The notes: a model not told the origin generated them from the letters alone. A stretch of 64,000 nucleotides of DNA from Variovorax guangxiensis (GCF_003952165.1 NZ_RXFT01000016.1:85643-149642), one strand, 5' to 3'. Counted from the first letter of the stretch, positions 53,784 to 63,646 are shown. Numbers and translations are program-made.

Positions 53784-55734
53784 GCAGCTCGCCGATGGTG
53801 GCCGCGGGCTGCGGCTTTCCGTGCTGCGCGATCAGCGAAGTGAACTCGCGCAGCTGCACATGGAGTTCGGTGAGGTTGCTCTCCTGCGCGGCCAGCTCGA
53901 CCAGCCGCTCGTCGAGGCTGCCCGCCGCGCTCTGGATGCGCTCGATCGCCTCGATGCGCTTGCTGAAGTTGCGGCGGCGCTCCTTGAGCTGCGCATCGAT
54001 CTGCGCGCTCGCGCCCTTGCTCCAGCGCTCGACCTCGGTCATGGCCGCCTCGTTCACCAGCCGCAGCCGGCTGGCGAGCGCGCGCACCAGCTTGTCGCAG
54101 AAATCGGCCTGCGCGAGCTTCAGCAGGTTGCCCACGCCCAAGTAGTGGATGTGGCTGCGCTCGATCTGCGCGAGCTCCTGCTCGAAGCCGGTGAGGTCGG
54201 GCTCGGCCGGCGCCTGCAGGGTGAAGCCCTGCTCGGCGTTGAGCTGGCGGAAGGTGGCGTGCAGCATCGACTGGATCTCGGCCGTGGTCGCCTGCACCTC
54301 GCGCAGGTTGTTGCGCAGCGAGTCGAAAGTCTCGGCGTACACCTTGCGCACGTTGAACTTGACGCCGGGGCGCTTGAGCGCGGCCGACAGCTTCACCATG
54401 TCGGCCTTCAGCGCGGTGCGCCCGAGCACGGCATACACCTCGCGCAGCAGCTTGCCCTGCACCGATCGCAGCGCCAGGATGCGCGTGTTGCTGCCCTCGA
54501 ACTCGGCATGCTCCTGGTCGATGCGCGCGCGCATGTGGCGGATCACCGAAACGTTCTTGCCGCGCAGGCCCTGCAGTTCGAGCGCCTGCTCCGCCAGGTC
54601 GCGCTGGCGCACCTTCAGGATGCGCTCGGCCTCGGCGCGCAGCGCGGTCATGCCCGCATCGACCGCGAGCCGCAGCATGGTTTCGCGCTTGCCCAGCACG
54701 CCTTCGGCCAGCAGCGTTTCGAGCGCCGGCAGGCGGCTGGCCTGCAGCAGCTGGCCGTCGTGCTGGATCTTGGCCTGCAGGCCCTTCTGCGCCGACACGG
54801 GCAGCACTTGCGCCAGCGGCACCTCGAGCAGTCGGGCCGCGCCTTCGCGCTGGCGCTCGATCTGCTGCTCGATCTGCGCGGGCGTGCTGAGCGTGTCCCA
54901 CATGGTGTCGATCTTGTTGAGCACCACGAAGCGCGTGTCGTTGCTTTCGTCCTCGGTGATCAGGTGCTCGCGCCAGATGGAAAGGTCGGAGCGGGTCACG
55001 CCGGTTTCGGCGCCGAGGATGAAGACCACCGCGTGCGCCTGCGGGATCAGGCTCACTGTCAGTTCGGGTTCTGCGCCGATCGCGTTCAGGCCCGGCGTGT
55101 CCAGAATTACCAGCCCCTGCTCCAGCAGCGGATGCGGCATGTTCAACACCGCATGGCGCCAGCGCGGAATCTCGACGCGGCCTTCGGCGTCCTGCACCGG
55201 GTTGTCGTCGGGCGTCTCGTCGTTCCAGAAGCCCAGCGTGCGGGCTTCGTCCTTGCTTACCCAGCGCACCTCGGCCACCTTGCCCATGGCCTGCGCCAGG
55301 TGCTCGGCGTTGCCCACGTCGATGGCGATCTCGGTCCAGCGCGTGGGCTTGTCGCGCCAGTGGGCCAGCGAATGGGGCTCCAGCCGGGTCTCGATGGGCA
55401 GCAGCCGCAGCTTGGGCGCGATCGCGGCGTCGTAGCCCAGCTCGGTCGGGCACATCGTGGTGCGGCCGGCGCTGGCGGGCATGATGCGCCGCCCGTAGCC
55501 GGCGAAGAAGATGGCGTTGATCAGCTCCGACTTGCCGCGCGAGAACTCGGCGACGAAGGCGACCATGACCTTGCTGGTGCGGATCTGCGTTTCCAGCCCG
55601 CGCAGGCGCTCCGCCACCGCCTGGTCGAGCAGCTCGTTCTCGGTCAGCCAGCGGGACAGCCACTGCAGCCGGTGGGCGAAGTTGCTCCGCCATGCACCGT
55701 GCTGATCGAGTTGTTGATTGAAGGAGCGGCTCAA
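53773..55734 (-). CDS. Dynamin-like GTPase
   Basis: 653 residues. GTPase motifs: VAEFSRGKSELINA (G1, about 60-73), TTMCPTE (G2), LDTPGLNAIG (G3), VVLNKIDTMWD (G4). The C-terminal half is long helical/coiled-coil. Bacterial dynamin-like proteins remodel or protect membranes; the job of this one is unknown. Overlap with mutY suggests co-transcription. Confidence 0.85.
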   Translation of the reverse strand: MSRSFNQQLDQHGAWRSNFAHRLQWLSRWLTENELLDQAVAERLRGLETQIRTSKVMVAFVAEFSRGKSELINAIFFAGYGRRIMPASAGRTTMCPTELGYDAAIAPKLRLLPIETRLEPHSLAHWRDKPTRWTEIAIDVGNAEHLAQAMGKVAEVRWVSKDEARTLGFWNDETPDDNPVQDAEGRVEIPRWRHAVLNMPHPLLEQGLVILDTPGLNAIGAEPELTVSLIPQAHAVVFILGAETGVTRSDLSIWREHLITEDESNDTRFVVLNKIDTMWDTLSTPAQIEQQIERQREGAARLLEVPLAQVLPVSAQKGLQAKIQHDGQLLQASRLPALETLLAEGVLGKRETMLRLAVDAGMTALRAEAERILKVRQRDLAEQALELQGLRGKNVSVIRHMRARIDQEHAEFEGSNTRILALRSVQGKLLREVYAVLGRTALKADMVKLSAALKRPGVKFNVRKVYAETFDSLRNNLREVQATTAEIQSMLHATFRQLNAEQGFTLQAPAEPDLTGFEQELAQIERSHIHYLGVGNLLKLAQADFCDKLVRALASRLRLVNEAAMTEVERWSKGASAQIDAQLKERRRNFSKRIEAIERIQSAAGSLDERLVELAAQESNLTELHVQLREFTSLIAQHGKPQPAATIGELRAA

Positions 55735-55835
55735 GGGGAATGTGTAAGAAACAATTTACAAATATACATCGGCGGACATGCCACCGTCGTTTCTGGATTG
55801 TTTCTATTTTTCTGTTCCATCCCGCGAGCCCGCGC

Positions 55836-56648
55836 CTACTTCTGGCAATTGGGGCAGTAATAGGTGGAGCGCTGCCCCTGCCGCAGCAGCCGAATCGGCG
55901 TTGCACAAACCCGACAGGGCTCGCCCGCGCGGCCATAGACGGTCGCCTCGAGCTGGAAGTAGCCGTTCTGCCCGTCGATGTTGGAGAAATCTCGCAGCGT
56001 GCTGCCGCCCTTCTCCACCGCCCGCGCCAGGATCTCGCGCACCGCCGCGTGCAGCCTTGCCGCGCGCGGGCGGCTGATGCGAGCCGCCGACAGCGTCGGC
56101 CGGATGCCCGCCTGGAACAGCGCCTCCGACGCGTAGATGTTGCCGACGCCCACGACCACGTCACCTGCCAGCAGCACCTGCTTGACCGCCGTCTTCCGCT
56201 TTTTCAGGCCGGCATGGAAGGCGTCGAGGTCGAAGCCTTCGTCGAGCGGCTCCATGCCCAGTCCACCCAACAGCTTGATGGCCCATGGAGCGGATTCGTC
56301 TTCCACGTAAACAACTGCACCGAAGCGGCGCGGGTCGTTGAGCCTCAGCGTGCCCCGGTCGGTAACAAGATCGAAGTGATCGTGCGGTCCGGGCGGCGGC
56401 AGCGCGGCATCGAAGCGCAGGCTGCCCGACATGCCCAGATGCAGCAGCAGGATGCCGCGATCGAGATCGATCAGCAGGTACTTGCCGCGCCGGCGCACCT
56501 GGCGCACCTGCCGGCCGACCAGCGCCTCGGGCAACACCATCAGCGCCCATCGCAGCGGCTTGCCGATGCGCACCGACTCGATGCGGCCGCCCGCGATGCG
56601 GTCCGCAAACCCTCGGCGGGTGACTTCGACTTCGGGTAGCTCGGGCAT
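55836..56648 (-). CDS. mutM: Formamidopyrimidine-DNA glycosylase MutM
   Basis: 270 residues starting MPELPEVE at 56648; Pro2 is the catalytic residue after Met removal. Excises 8-oxoG. GVGNIYASEALF helix-two-turn-helix and the C-terminal zinc finger CRVCATPI...CPNCQK are intact. A longer upstream frame is not used because it would lose the N-terminal Pro. Confidence 0.96.
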   Translation of the reverse strand: MPELPEVEVTRRGFADRIAGGRIESVRIGKPLRWALMVLPEALVGRQVRQVRRRGKYLLIDLDRGILLLHLGMSGSLRFDAALPPPGPHDHFDLVTDRGTLRLNDPRRFGAVVYVEDESAPWAIKLLGGLGMEPLDEGFDLDAFHAGLKKRKTAVKQVLLAGDVVVGVGNIYASEALFQAGIRPTLSAARISRPRAARLHAAVREILARAVEKGGSTLRDFSNIDGQNGYFQLEATVYGRAGEPCRVCATPIRLLRQGQRSTYYCPNCQK

Positions 56649-56730
56649 GAAAGGTAAATCTTCGGCAAACGCCCGCGGCGGCGAAGCCCCACGGCGATGC
56701 TCGTACAAAAGGCTGGATTATTATGGTTGC

Positions 56731-58593
56731 ATGAACCTTTCGCCCCGCCGACACCGCCTTGCGGCGGCCGCGTCTCTCGCCTTGATGGCTTGCGCCGTCA
56801 ATGCGCAATCTTCCGATCCCGCAGCCCCTTTCAGCCCCACACCTGTCATCGAACGGCCGGCGCAGTCGAGGCCCATAGTCAGGCCGCGACCGGCCGCAGC
56901 CAAGGAAGCAGCCGAACCCGCGCCGCTGCAGTCCGCGCTGACGGCGGACCTGTTCTACGAGATCCTGATGGGCGAAATGACCGCCCGTTCCGGCGACCCC
57001 GGCTCCGGCTATGCGCTCGTGCTCGATGCGGCCCGCCGGCTGCGCGACGGCAAGCTGTTCCAGCGCGCGGTCGAGATCGCGCTGCAGTCGCGCTCCGGCG
57101 ACGCGGCGCTCGCCGCGGCACGCGCCTGGCAGGAAACCCTGCCGAATTCGCGCGACGCGCGCCGCATCGAGTTGCAGATCCTGATCGCGCTGAACCGCAT
57201 CAGCGAAACCGTCGAGCCGCTGCGCGCCGAGGTGGCGGCCACCTCGCAGATCGAGCGCCCGCTGCTGATGGCCGTGATCGCGCGCAACTACTCGCGCGCA
57301 TCGGACAAGAAGCTGGCCGCCTCGGTGGTCGAGCAGGCGCTGGTCGACGAGCTGAAGAGCCCCACCACCGGCGGGCTTGCCTGGGCCACGGTCGGCCGGC
57401 TGCGCCTGAACGCGGGCGATGCCTCGGGCGCGCTGGAAGCCGCGCGCAAGGGCCAGGAGATCGACCCAGCCTCCGAAGCCCCCGCCGCGCTGGCGCTCGA
57501 GATGATCGACCCGGGCCAGCCGCTGGCCGAGCCGATCGTCACGCGCTTCCTGAACAGCAACCCGAAGGCCTCGGCCGAGCTGCGCGTGGCCTACGCCCGC
57601 GTGCTGGTCGAGAGCCGCCGCTACAGCGACGCCTCCGCGCAGCTGCAGACGCTGGCCACCTCGCGCCCCGAACTCGCCGAGCCCTGGCTGCTGCTGGGCA
57701 GCCTGCAGATGCAGGCGCGGCAGGACGCCGCGGCCGAAGCCTCGATCAAGCGTTTCATCGAGCTGTCGGGCAATCCGAAGAGCGGCGCCGGCAACAAGGA
57801 TGCCGACGACGCCACCGACCGCAAGCGCGGCATCTCGCAGGCCTACTTCGCGCTGTCGCAGCTGGCCGAGCGGCGCAAGGACTATGCGGCCGCCGAACGC
57901 TGGCTCTCGCGCATCGACGGCGCCGACGAGCTGGTGGCCGCGCAGACCCGCCGCGCGACGCTGCTGGCGCGCCAGGGCAAGCTGCCGCAGGCACGCGAGA
58001 TCATCCGGGGCCTGCCCGAGCGCACGGCCGACGACAAGAAGCAGAAGTTCCTCGCCGAAGTGCAACTGCTGCGCGACGCGAAGCAGTACCAGGCGGCCTA
58101 CGACATGCTCGCGCAGGCTTCGGCGGCATCGCCGGACGACGGCGACCTCGTCTACGACCAGGCCATGGTCGCCGAGAAGCTCAACCGTCTCGACGACATG
58201 GAGCGCCTGCTGCGCCGCCTCATCGAGCTCAAGCCCGAGAACCAGAACGCATACAACGCGCTGGGCTATTCGCTGGCCGATCGCAAGATCAGGCTCGAGG
58301 AGGCACGCACGCTGATCCAGAAGGCGGTGCAGCTGGCGCCGGAAGACCCATTCATCGCCGACAGCCTGGGCTGGGTCGAATTCCGGCTCGGCAACACGGC
58401 GGAGGCCATCCGCATCCTCGAGGCGGCCTACAAGACGCGGCCCGACCCCGAGATCGGCGCGCACTTCGGCGAAGTCCTGTGGACCTCCGGCCAGAAGGAC
58501 CGCGCGGTCACGATCTGGAAGGAAGCCCTGCTGAGCGACGCCGAGAACGAAACGCTGCAGGAAACGCTCAAGCGCCTGCGAGTGAAGCCCTGA
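56731..58593 (+). CDS. Secreted TPR-repeat protein
   Basis: 620 residues from ATG 56731. Signal peptide ending CAVNA before QSSDP, so periplasmic or outer-membrane associated. Tetratricopeptide repeats fill about 60-600; the last ones (NAYNALGYSLADR, FIADSLGWVEFRLGN) are typical. The position directly before lolB suggests a link to outer-membrane lipoprotein or envelope assembly, but the function is not shown. Confidence 0.88.
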   Translation: MNLSPRRHRLAAAASLALMACAVNAQSSDPAAPFSPTPVIERPAQSRPIVRPRPAAAKEAAEPAPLQSALTADLFYEILMGEMTARSGDPGSGYALVLDAARRLRDGKLFQRAVEIALQSRSGDAALAAARAWQETLPNSRDARRIELQILIALNRISETVEPLRAEVAATSQIERPLLMAVIARNYSRASDKKLAASVVEQALVDELKSPTTGGLAWATVGRLRLNAGDASGALEAARKGQEIDPASEAPAALALEMIDPGQPLAEPIVTRFLNSNPKASAELRVAYARVLVESRRYSDASAQLQTLATSRPELAEPWLLLGSLQMQARQDAAAEASIKRFIELSGNPKSGAGNKDADDATDRKRGISQAYFALSQLAERRKDYAAAERWLSRIDGADELVAAQTRRATLLARQGKLPQAREIIRGLPERTADDKKQKFLAEVQLLRDAKQYQAAYDMLAQASAASPDDGDLVYDQAMVAEKLNRLDDMERLLRRLIELKPENQNAYNALGYSLADRKIRLEEARTLIQKAVQLAPEDPFIADSLGWVEFRLGNTAEAIRILEAAYKTRPDPEIGAHFGEVLWTSGQKDRAVTIWKEALLSDAENETLQETLKRLRVKP

Positions 58594-58594
58594 C

Positions 58595-59122
58595 ATGGCG
58601 CAGGCAGAGGCATTCGCGCCGGTGCAGGGCGGCCGTCGCGCTTTTCTGGCGGTAGGCGGGGCGGCGGCCCTGCTGGTTACCGGTTGCGCGCAGCTGTCCG
58701 GCGGTTCGTCGGCACCGAAGCCGACGGACAGCTGGAGTGGACGCATGTCGCTGCGCATCGAGAGCGAGCCGGTGCAGACCTTCGCGGCACTGTTCGAACT
58801 TCGCGGCTCGGCCGAGGCGGGCGACCTGACGCTCACGACACCCATCGGCAGCACCCTGGCCCAGTTGCATTGGGCGCCGGGCGAAGCGCTGCTGAAGGAC
58901 GGCAACCGGACACGCCGGTTCGACTCGGTCGATGAGCTCATCGAGGCGGCTACCGGCGCGGCCATTCCGGTCGGAGCTCTTTTCGGCTGGCTGGCGGGCC
59001 GCAACGAACCCGTGCCCGGCTGGAAGCCCGATCTCGCGCAGCTCGGCAGCGGACGACTGCAGGCGGTGCGCGAGTCGCCGAGTCCGAGGGCCGATCTGCG
59101 CATCGTGTTCGAGCGGTCATGA
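58595..59122 (+). CDS. lolB: Outer-membrane lipoprotein receptor LolB
   Basis: 175 residues. Lipobox LVTGC, then SWSGRMSLRI, the beta-barrel half and the hydrophobic loop (IPVGALFGWLAG) of LolB, which receives lipoproteins from LolA and inserts them in the outer membrane. The stop overlaps ispE by 4 bases. Confidence 0.9.
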   Translation: MAQAEAFAPVQGGRRAFLAVGGAAALLVTGCAQLSGGSSAPKPTDSWSGRMSLRIESEPVQTFAALFELRGSAEAGDLTLTTPIGSTLAQLHWAPGEALLKDGNRTRRFDSVDELIEAATGAAIPVGALFGWLAGRNEPVPGWKPDLAQLGSGRLQAVRESPSPRADLRIVFERS

Positions 59123-60000
59123 AGGCGATCTACGACCTCCCCGCGCCGGCCAAGCTCAATCTCTTTCTCCACATCACCGGCAGGCGCGACGACGGGTATC
59201 ACCTGCTGCAGTCGGTGTTCATGCTGATCGACTGGTGCGACACGCTGCACGTCGAACTGCGGCGCGATGGCCAGCTCAGCCGGGAGGATCTGACGACGGA
59301 GCTGCCGGCGGACGACCTGATCCTGCGTGCCGCGCGTGCGTTGCAGCCCTTCGCCGCGCCAGGCCAGGGTGCGCACATCGGCGTCGCCAAGCATGTGCCG
59401 GCGCAGGCGGGGATGGGTGGTGGCTCGTCGGATGCCGCCTCCTGCCTGCTCGCGCTGAACCGCCTGTGGGGCCTGAACCTGCCGTTGTCGCGGCTGGCCC
59501 ACATCGGCCTGAAGCTGGGCGCCGACGTGCCTTTCTTCCTCGGCGGGCGCAACGCGTGGGTGGAAGGCATCGGGGAGGAAATCACACCGGTTACACTCCC
59601 TTCCGCGCGCTTCGTGGTGGTCAAACCACCCGAAGGACTCGATACCCGATTAATTTTTTCGGATTCGAACCTTCAACGTGCCACGCCTGTTGCTATAATC
59701 TCAGGCTTTGCTGCAGACAGCGAATCGTCGGAAGCGACAAACTTGGGAAACCGGGTTTTCGAGTTCGGCCACAACGACCTGCAGCCGGTTGCCCAGCGAC
59801 TTTGTCCCGCGGTCACCGACGCCATCGAATGGCTCGGTACCCAAGGATTGAAGGCACGGATGACCGGCTCCGGAAGTTCGGTGTTCGCGAAGCTGCCGCA
59901 ATCGCCGCAGGAAGCGGAACTGCTCGAGGCCCCTGAAGGCTGGCAGGTTCGTCAATGCAGCAACCTGGAAGTTCATCCACTCTGGGGATGGGCAACCTGA
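59119..60000 (+). CDS. ispE: 4-(cytidine 5'-diphospho)-2-C-methyl-D-erythritol kinase
   Basis: 293 residues. MEP isoprenoid pathway kinase of the GHMP family: PAPAKLNLFLHITGRR start, VPAQAGMGGGSSDAAS glycine loop (GHMP motif 2) and ARMTGSGSSVFA motif 3. The lolB-ispE-tRNA-prs order is typical of Betaproteobacteria. Confidence 0.96.
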   Translation: MKAIYDLPAPAKLNLFLHITGRRDDGYHLLQSVFMLIDWCDTLHVELRRDGQLSREDLTTELPADDLILRAARALQPFAAPGQGAHIGVAKHVPAQAGMGGGSSDAASCLLALNRLWGLNLPLSRLAHIGLKLGADVPFFLGGRNAWVEGIGEEITPVTLPSARFVVVKPPEGLDTRLIFSDSNLQRATPVAIISGFAADSESSEATNLGNRVFEFGHNDLQPVAQRLCPAVTDAIEWLGTQGLKARMTGSGSSVFAKLPQSPQEAELLEAPEGWQVRQCSNLEVHPLWGWAT

Positions 60001-60070
60001 AGATAATCGGATCGTTCGTTCGGTTCGATGCGACATATATCGGTTGATGGCGAAAGCCGTCGACCCGTGT

Positions 60071-60147
60071 AGGGGAGTCGCCAAGCTGGTTAAGGCACTG
60101 GATTTTGATTCCAGCATGCAAAGGTTCGAATCCTTTCTCCCCTGCCA
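60071..60147 (+). tRNA. tRNA-Gln(UUG)
   Basis: 77 bases with encoded CCA. The acceptor stem AGGGGAG pairs with CTCCCCT; the anticodon loop TTTTGAT gives TTG; T-loop TTCGAAT. Between ispE and prs. Confidence 0.95.
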
Positions 60148-60156
60148 AATCTTCAC

Positions 60157-60187
60157 GACTGCGGCCCGAGGGCCGCAGTCTTCATTT
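60157..60187 (+). terminator. Intrinsic terminator after tRNA-Gln
   Basis: GACTGCGGCC (60157-60166), 4-base loop, GGCCGCAGTC (60171-60180), then TTCATTT. Confidence 0.85.
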
Positions 60188-60285
60188 GCAGCCCACCCGC
60201 TGCAATAATCGGCGGCTCACCGGCCGCCATGCATACGAACCTTTTGGCGGCTTCCTAAGCCCACTTGCACTGCCGGGACGCGCTC

Positions 60286-61260
60286 ATGCAGGCTAATCAC
60301 CCTGATTTCATGGTTTTCACCGGCAATGCCAATCCGGGCCTTGCCGCAGAAATCGCGCACAACCTCGGCACCTCGCTGGGCGCTGCCCGCGTGGGCCGCT
60401 TCTCCGACGGCGAAGTCACTGTCGAGATCAACCAGAACGTCCGCGCGCGCGACGTGTTCGTGGTGCAGTCGACCTGCGCTCCGACGAACGAAAACCTGAT
60501 GGAACTGCTGATCATGGTCGACGCGCTCAAGCGCGCTTCGGCCGAACGCATCAGCGCCGTGATCCCCTACTTCGGCTATGCCCGCCAGGACCGCCGCCCG
60601 CGCTCGAGCCGCGTGCCGATCTCGGCGAAGGTCGTGGCCAACCTGCTGGAAACCGTCGGTGTCGAGCGCGTGCTCACCATGGACCTGCACGCCGACCAGA
60701 TCCAGGGCTTCTTCGACATTCCCGTCGACAACATCTACGCCTCGCCGGTGCTGCTGGGCGACCTGCGCGCCAAGAACTACGAAGACCTGATCGTGGTCTC
60801 GCCAGACGTCGGCGGCGTGGTTCGCGCCCGCGCGCTGGCCAAGCAACTGAACTGCGACCTCGCCATCATCGACAAGCGCCGCCCGAAGGCCAACGTCAGC
60901 GAAGTCATGAACGTGATCGGCGAGATCGACGGCCGCAACTGCGTGATCATGGACGACATGATCGACACCGCCGGCACGCTGGTCAAAGCGGCGGAGGTGC
61001 TCAAGGAGCGCGGCGCCAAGAGCGTGTACGCCTACTGCACGCACCCGATCTTCTCGGGCCCGGCCATCGAGCGCATCACCAAGGGCTCGGCCCTCGACGA
61101 AGTGGTCGTGACCAACACCATCCCCCTCTCCGACGGCGCCAATGCCTGCGGAAAGATCCGCCAGCTCTCCGTGGCACCGCTGATCGCCGAAACGATCCAG
61201 CGCATTGCCAAGGGCGAGTCGGTGATGAGTTTGTTCTCGGATCAGGACAACCTGTTCTGA
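60286..61260 (+). CDS. prs: Ribose-phosphate pyrophosphokinase
   Basis: 324 residues from ATG 60286 (an in-frame upstream codon at 60265 is less likely). Makes PRPP from ribose-5-phosphate and ATP. ATP site FGYARQDRRPRSS and PRPP loop VIMDDMIDTAGT are intact. Followed by rplY. Confidence 0.96.
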   Translation: MQANHPDFMVFTGNANPGLAAEIAHNLGTSLGAARVGRFSDGEVTVEINQNVRARDVFVVQSTCAPTNENLMELLIMVDALKRASAERISAVIPYFGYARQDRRPRSSRVPISAKVVANLLETVGVERVLTMDLHADQIQGFFDIPVDNIYASPVLLGDLRAKNYEDLIVVSPDVGGVVRARALAKQLNCDLAIIDKRRPKANVSEVMNVIGEIDGRNCVIMDDMIDTAGTLVKAAEVLKERGAKSVYAYCTHPIFSGPAIERITKGSALDEVVVTNTIPLSDGANACGKIRQLSVAPLIAETIQRIAKGESVMSLFSDQDNLF

Positions 61261-61344
61261 CCTGGGCAAAGAGCGGGCTTCACCCCTGAAGCCTTTTTGA
61301 ACCGGAGTCGCACTGGTCGCGGTGGACTCTTACAGGAGCTAGTT

Positions 61345-62022
61345 ATGAAATTCGTCGCTTTTGAGCGCGCAAAGCAGGGCACGGGTGCGAGCCGCCGTCT
61401 CCGCATCACGGGCAAGACCCCCGGCATCGTCTACGGCGGTGGCGCCGAGCCCCAACTGATCGAGCTCGATCACAACGCACTGTGGCACGCCCTGAAGAAG
61501 GAAGCCTTCCACTCCAGCGTTCTCGAGATGGAACTGGGCGGCAACGTCAGCAAGGTTCTGCTGCGTGACGTGCAATACCACCCCTTCCGCCAGTTGGTGC
61601 AGCACATCGACTTCCAGCGCGTGGACGCCAAGACCCGCATGACCCTGAAGGTGCCCGTGCACTTCAAGGGCGAGGAAGAGTCCGACGCCGTCAAGCTCGA
61701 CCACAACCTGGTCAACCACGTCACGACCGAACTGGAAGTGAACTGCCTGCCGACCGACCTGCCCGAGTTCATCGAAGTCGACCTGTCGGGCCTGAAGAAG
61801 AACGGCACCGTCACGCTGAAGGACATCAAGCTGCCCCGCGGCGTGAAGTGGGTCAGCCACGGCAAGGCCAACCCGGTGCTGGCTTCGGCCGTGACCCCGG
61901 CTGCCGAAGAAGAAGCTCCCGCCGAAGGCGCAGCAGCTGCCGACGCAGCAGCCGCTCCGGCAGGCAAGGGTGGCAAGGCCGCGGCCAAGACGCCCGCTGC
62001 CAAGGCACCTGCCAAGAAGTAA
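61345..62022 (+). CDS. rplY: 50S ribosomal protein L25 (CTC/TL5 form)
   Basis: 225 residues, with CAGGAG 6 bases upstream of the start. The N-terminal L25 domain binds 5S rRNA (RLRITGKTPGIVYGGG, VQYHPFRQLVQHIDF), followed by the CTC-type C-terminal domain and an Ala/Lys/Pro-rich low-complexity tail of about 35 residues, common in Betaproteobacteria. Confidence 0.95.
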   Translation: MKFVAFERAKQGTGASRRLRITGKTPGIVYGGGAEPQLIELDHNALWHALKKEAFHSSVLEMELGGNVSKVLLRDVQYHPFRQLVQHIDFQRVDAKTRMTLKVPVHFKGEEESDAVKLDHNLVNHVTTELEVNCLPTDLPEFIEVDLSGLKKNGTVTLKDIKLPRGVKWVSHGKANPVLASAVTPAAEEEAPAEGAAAADAAAAPAGKGGKAAAKTPAAKAPAKK

Positions 62023-62055
62023 TCCGCTTCTTCGCACTCGTTGCTTCCCGATGAA

Positions 62056-62080
62056 GGCCCGCCTCGTGCGGGCCTTTTTG
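62056..62080 (+). terminator. Intrinsic terminator after rplY
   Basis: GGCCCGC (62056-62062) / GCGGGCC (62068-62074), then TTTTTG. It lies about 35 bases after the rplY stop. Confidence 0.88.
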
Positions 62081-62109
62081 CTTTTACGGCGACCGGATAA
62101 TCCACGACC

Positions 62110-62742
62110 ATGATCAAGCTGTTTGTCGGCCTCGGAAACCCGGGCCCCGAGTACGAAGCCACGCGGCACAACGCCGGCTTCTGGTGGATCGACGCCCTCG
62201 CGCGTGAATGGAAGCTCAACCTCGTGCCCGAGCGCAGCTATCACGGCCTCGCCGCGCGCACGAACATCGGCGGCCAGAGCATCTGGCTGCTGGAGCCGCA
62301 GACCTTCATGAACCTGTCGGGCAAGTCGGTGGCCGCCCTGGCGCGCTTCTTCAAGATCGCGCCCGAGGAAATCCTTGTGGTGCACGACGAGCTCGACGTG
62401 GTCCCTGGCCAGGTCAAGCTCAAGTTCGGCGGCAGCCATGCCGGCCACAACGGACTGCGCGACATCCACGCGCAACTGGGCACCGGCGACTACTGGCGGC
62501 TGCGCCTGGGCATCGGCCACCCCGGCGTGAAGTCGGAGGTCGTCAACTGGGTGCTCAAGAAGCCACTCAAGGAACAGCGCGAAGCGATCGAGGACGCCAT
62601 CACCCGCACGCTGCACGCGATTCCCGCGCTGGTGGCGGGCGAGATGGAAAAGGCGACCCTGGTCATTCACACGAGCAAACCGCCCCGGCCCAAGCCGCCG
62701 CGGAGGGAGCCCGGCGAAGGGGGCACGCCTGCCGCCACCTAG
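62110..62742 (+). CDS. pth: Peptidyl-tRNA hydrolase
   Basis: 210 residues. Recycles peptidyl-tRNA. VGLGNPGPEYEATRHNAGFW (catalytic His), PQTFMNLSG, VVHDELDV and GGSHAGHNGLRDI are the family motifs. A short Pro/Arg-rich tail is not conserved. Confidence 0.96.
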   Translation: MIKLFVGLGNPGPEYEATRHNAGFWWIDALAREWKLNLVPERSYHGLAARTNIGGQSIWLLEPQTFMNLSGKSVAALARFFKIAPEEILVVHDELDVVPGQVKLKFGGSHAGHNGLRDIHAQLGTGDYWRLRLGIGHPGVKSEVVNWVLKKPLKEQREAIEDAITRTLHAIPALVAGEMEKATLVIHTSKPPRPKPPRREPGEGGTPAAT

Positions 62743-62778
62743 CCGGCCATTGAAGTGCAGGAGGGAGGGAAATAAAAA

Positions 62779-63264
62779 ATGAGGGAAAAAAAAGAGAAGA
62801 ACGGAAAGACGGTTTCGAAAACCGCAATCGCTATCTTTTCAATAGCAGCCGGCATCTGCTCCGCAGGCGCTGCCGCCCAAGGGGCGAACACCTGGCGCTG
62901 CGGCAATACCTATTCCGACCAACCCTGTGAAGGCGGCAGGACGGTGAAGGTGGACGACCGCCGCAGCGACGAAGACCGCCGCGCCGCCGATGCCGGCACC
63001 CGCAGCGCCCAGACCCAGGCCGACCGCATGGAGCGCAACCGCCTGTCGCTGGAAAAGGCCGCTCATGACCGCGACCAGCGCGCCGCGCGGGAGGCAAGAA
63101 GCGCGGCCCTGGCGGAAAGGCGGCTCGCCATGGCCGAGCAGAGGGAGCGCGACCGCGCTCGCAAGGAAGCCAATGCGCCCCGCAAATCGAGCCTGAGCTT
63201 CAGCAGCGGCCCAGGCGCCGACGCACCGGAGCGCAAGAAAAAGAAACGGAAATCGGCCGATTAA
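62779..63264 (+). CDS. DUF4124-type periplasmic protein
   Basis: 161 residues. Signal peptide (about 1-33), then WRCGNTYSDQPCEGG, the short two-Cys DUF4124 motif, and a very charged Arg/Ala/Glu coiled-coil tail ending Lys-rich. AGGAGGGAGGG lies upstream. Function unknown. Converges with the ferredoxin gene and overlaps its end by 4 bases. Confidence 0.75.
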   Translation: MREKKEKNGKTVSKTAIAIFSIAAGICSAGAAAQGANTWRCGNTYSDQPCEGGRTVKVDDRRSDEDRRAADAGTRSAQTQADRMERNRLSLEKAAHDRDQRAAREARSAALAERRLAMAEQRERDRARKEANAPRKSSLSFSSGPGADAPERKKKKRKSAD

Positions 63265-63542
63265 GCGCCGGACGAAGCTGCTGCTGCAGTCACCTTGATC
63301 GCCGTGAGACGCTGGTATTTCTGCATCAGCGTCTCGCGGCTTTCCACATGCTCGGGGTTCACGGGAATACAGGCCACGGGGCAGATCTGCACGCACTGCG
63401 GCTCATCGAAATGGCCCACGCACTCGGTGCACTTGTGCGGATCGATCTCGTAGAACGCCTCGCCCATGTAGATCGCGTCGTTCGGGCACTCGGGCTCGCA
63501 GACATCGCAATTGATGCATTCGTCGGTGATCATGAGGGCCAT
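63261..63542 (-). CDS. YfhL-type 2[4Fe-4S] ferredoxin
   Basis: 93 residues from ATG 63542. Cluster ligands CINCDVCEPECPN (C-x2-C-x2-C-x3-CP) and a second set, CTECVGHFDEPQCVQICPVAC, with the family's insertion between the second and third Cys. Small electron carrier. A longer frame to 63611 has no supported start. Confidence 0.92.
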   Translation of the reverse strand: MALMITDECINCDVCEPECPNDAIYMGEAFYEIDPHKCTECVGHFDEPQCVQICPVACIPVNPEHVESRETLMQKYQRLTAIKVTAAAASSGA

Positions 63543-63646
63543 GGCCCCGATTATCGCGGCTCGGGCCGGGCCGGCAGCCGGTGAATGACAAAGGCCACAT
63601 TCGCGGCACATTTGTTGCGGGAGTCAGTTATGCTGCGCCCCGCCCC

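Noticed and set aside
56161..59502. 1,113-codon minus-strand frame
   Set aside because: It lies opposite mutM-adjacent, TPR, lolB and ispE genes, which all have clear family motifs.
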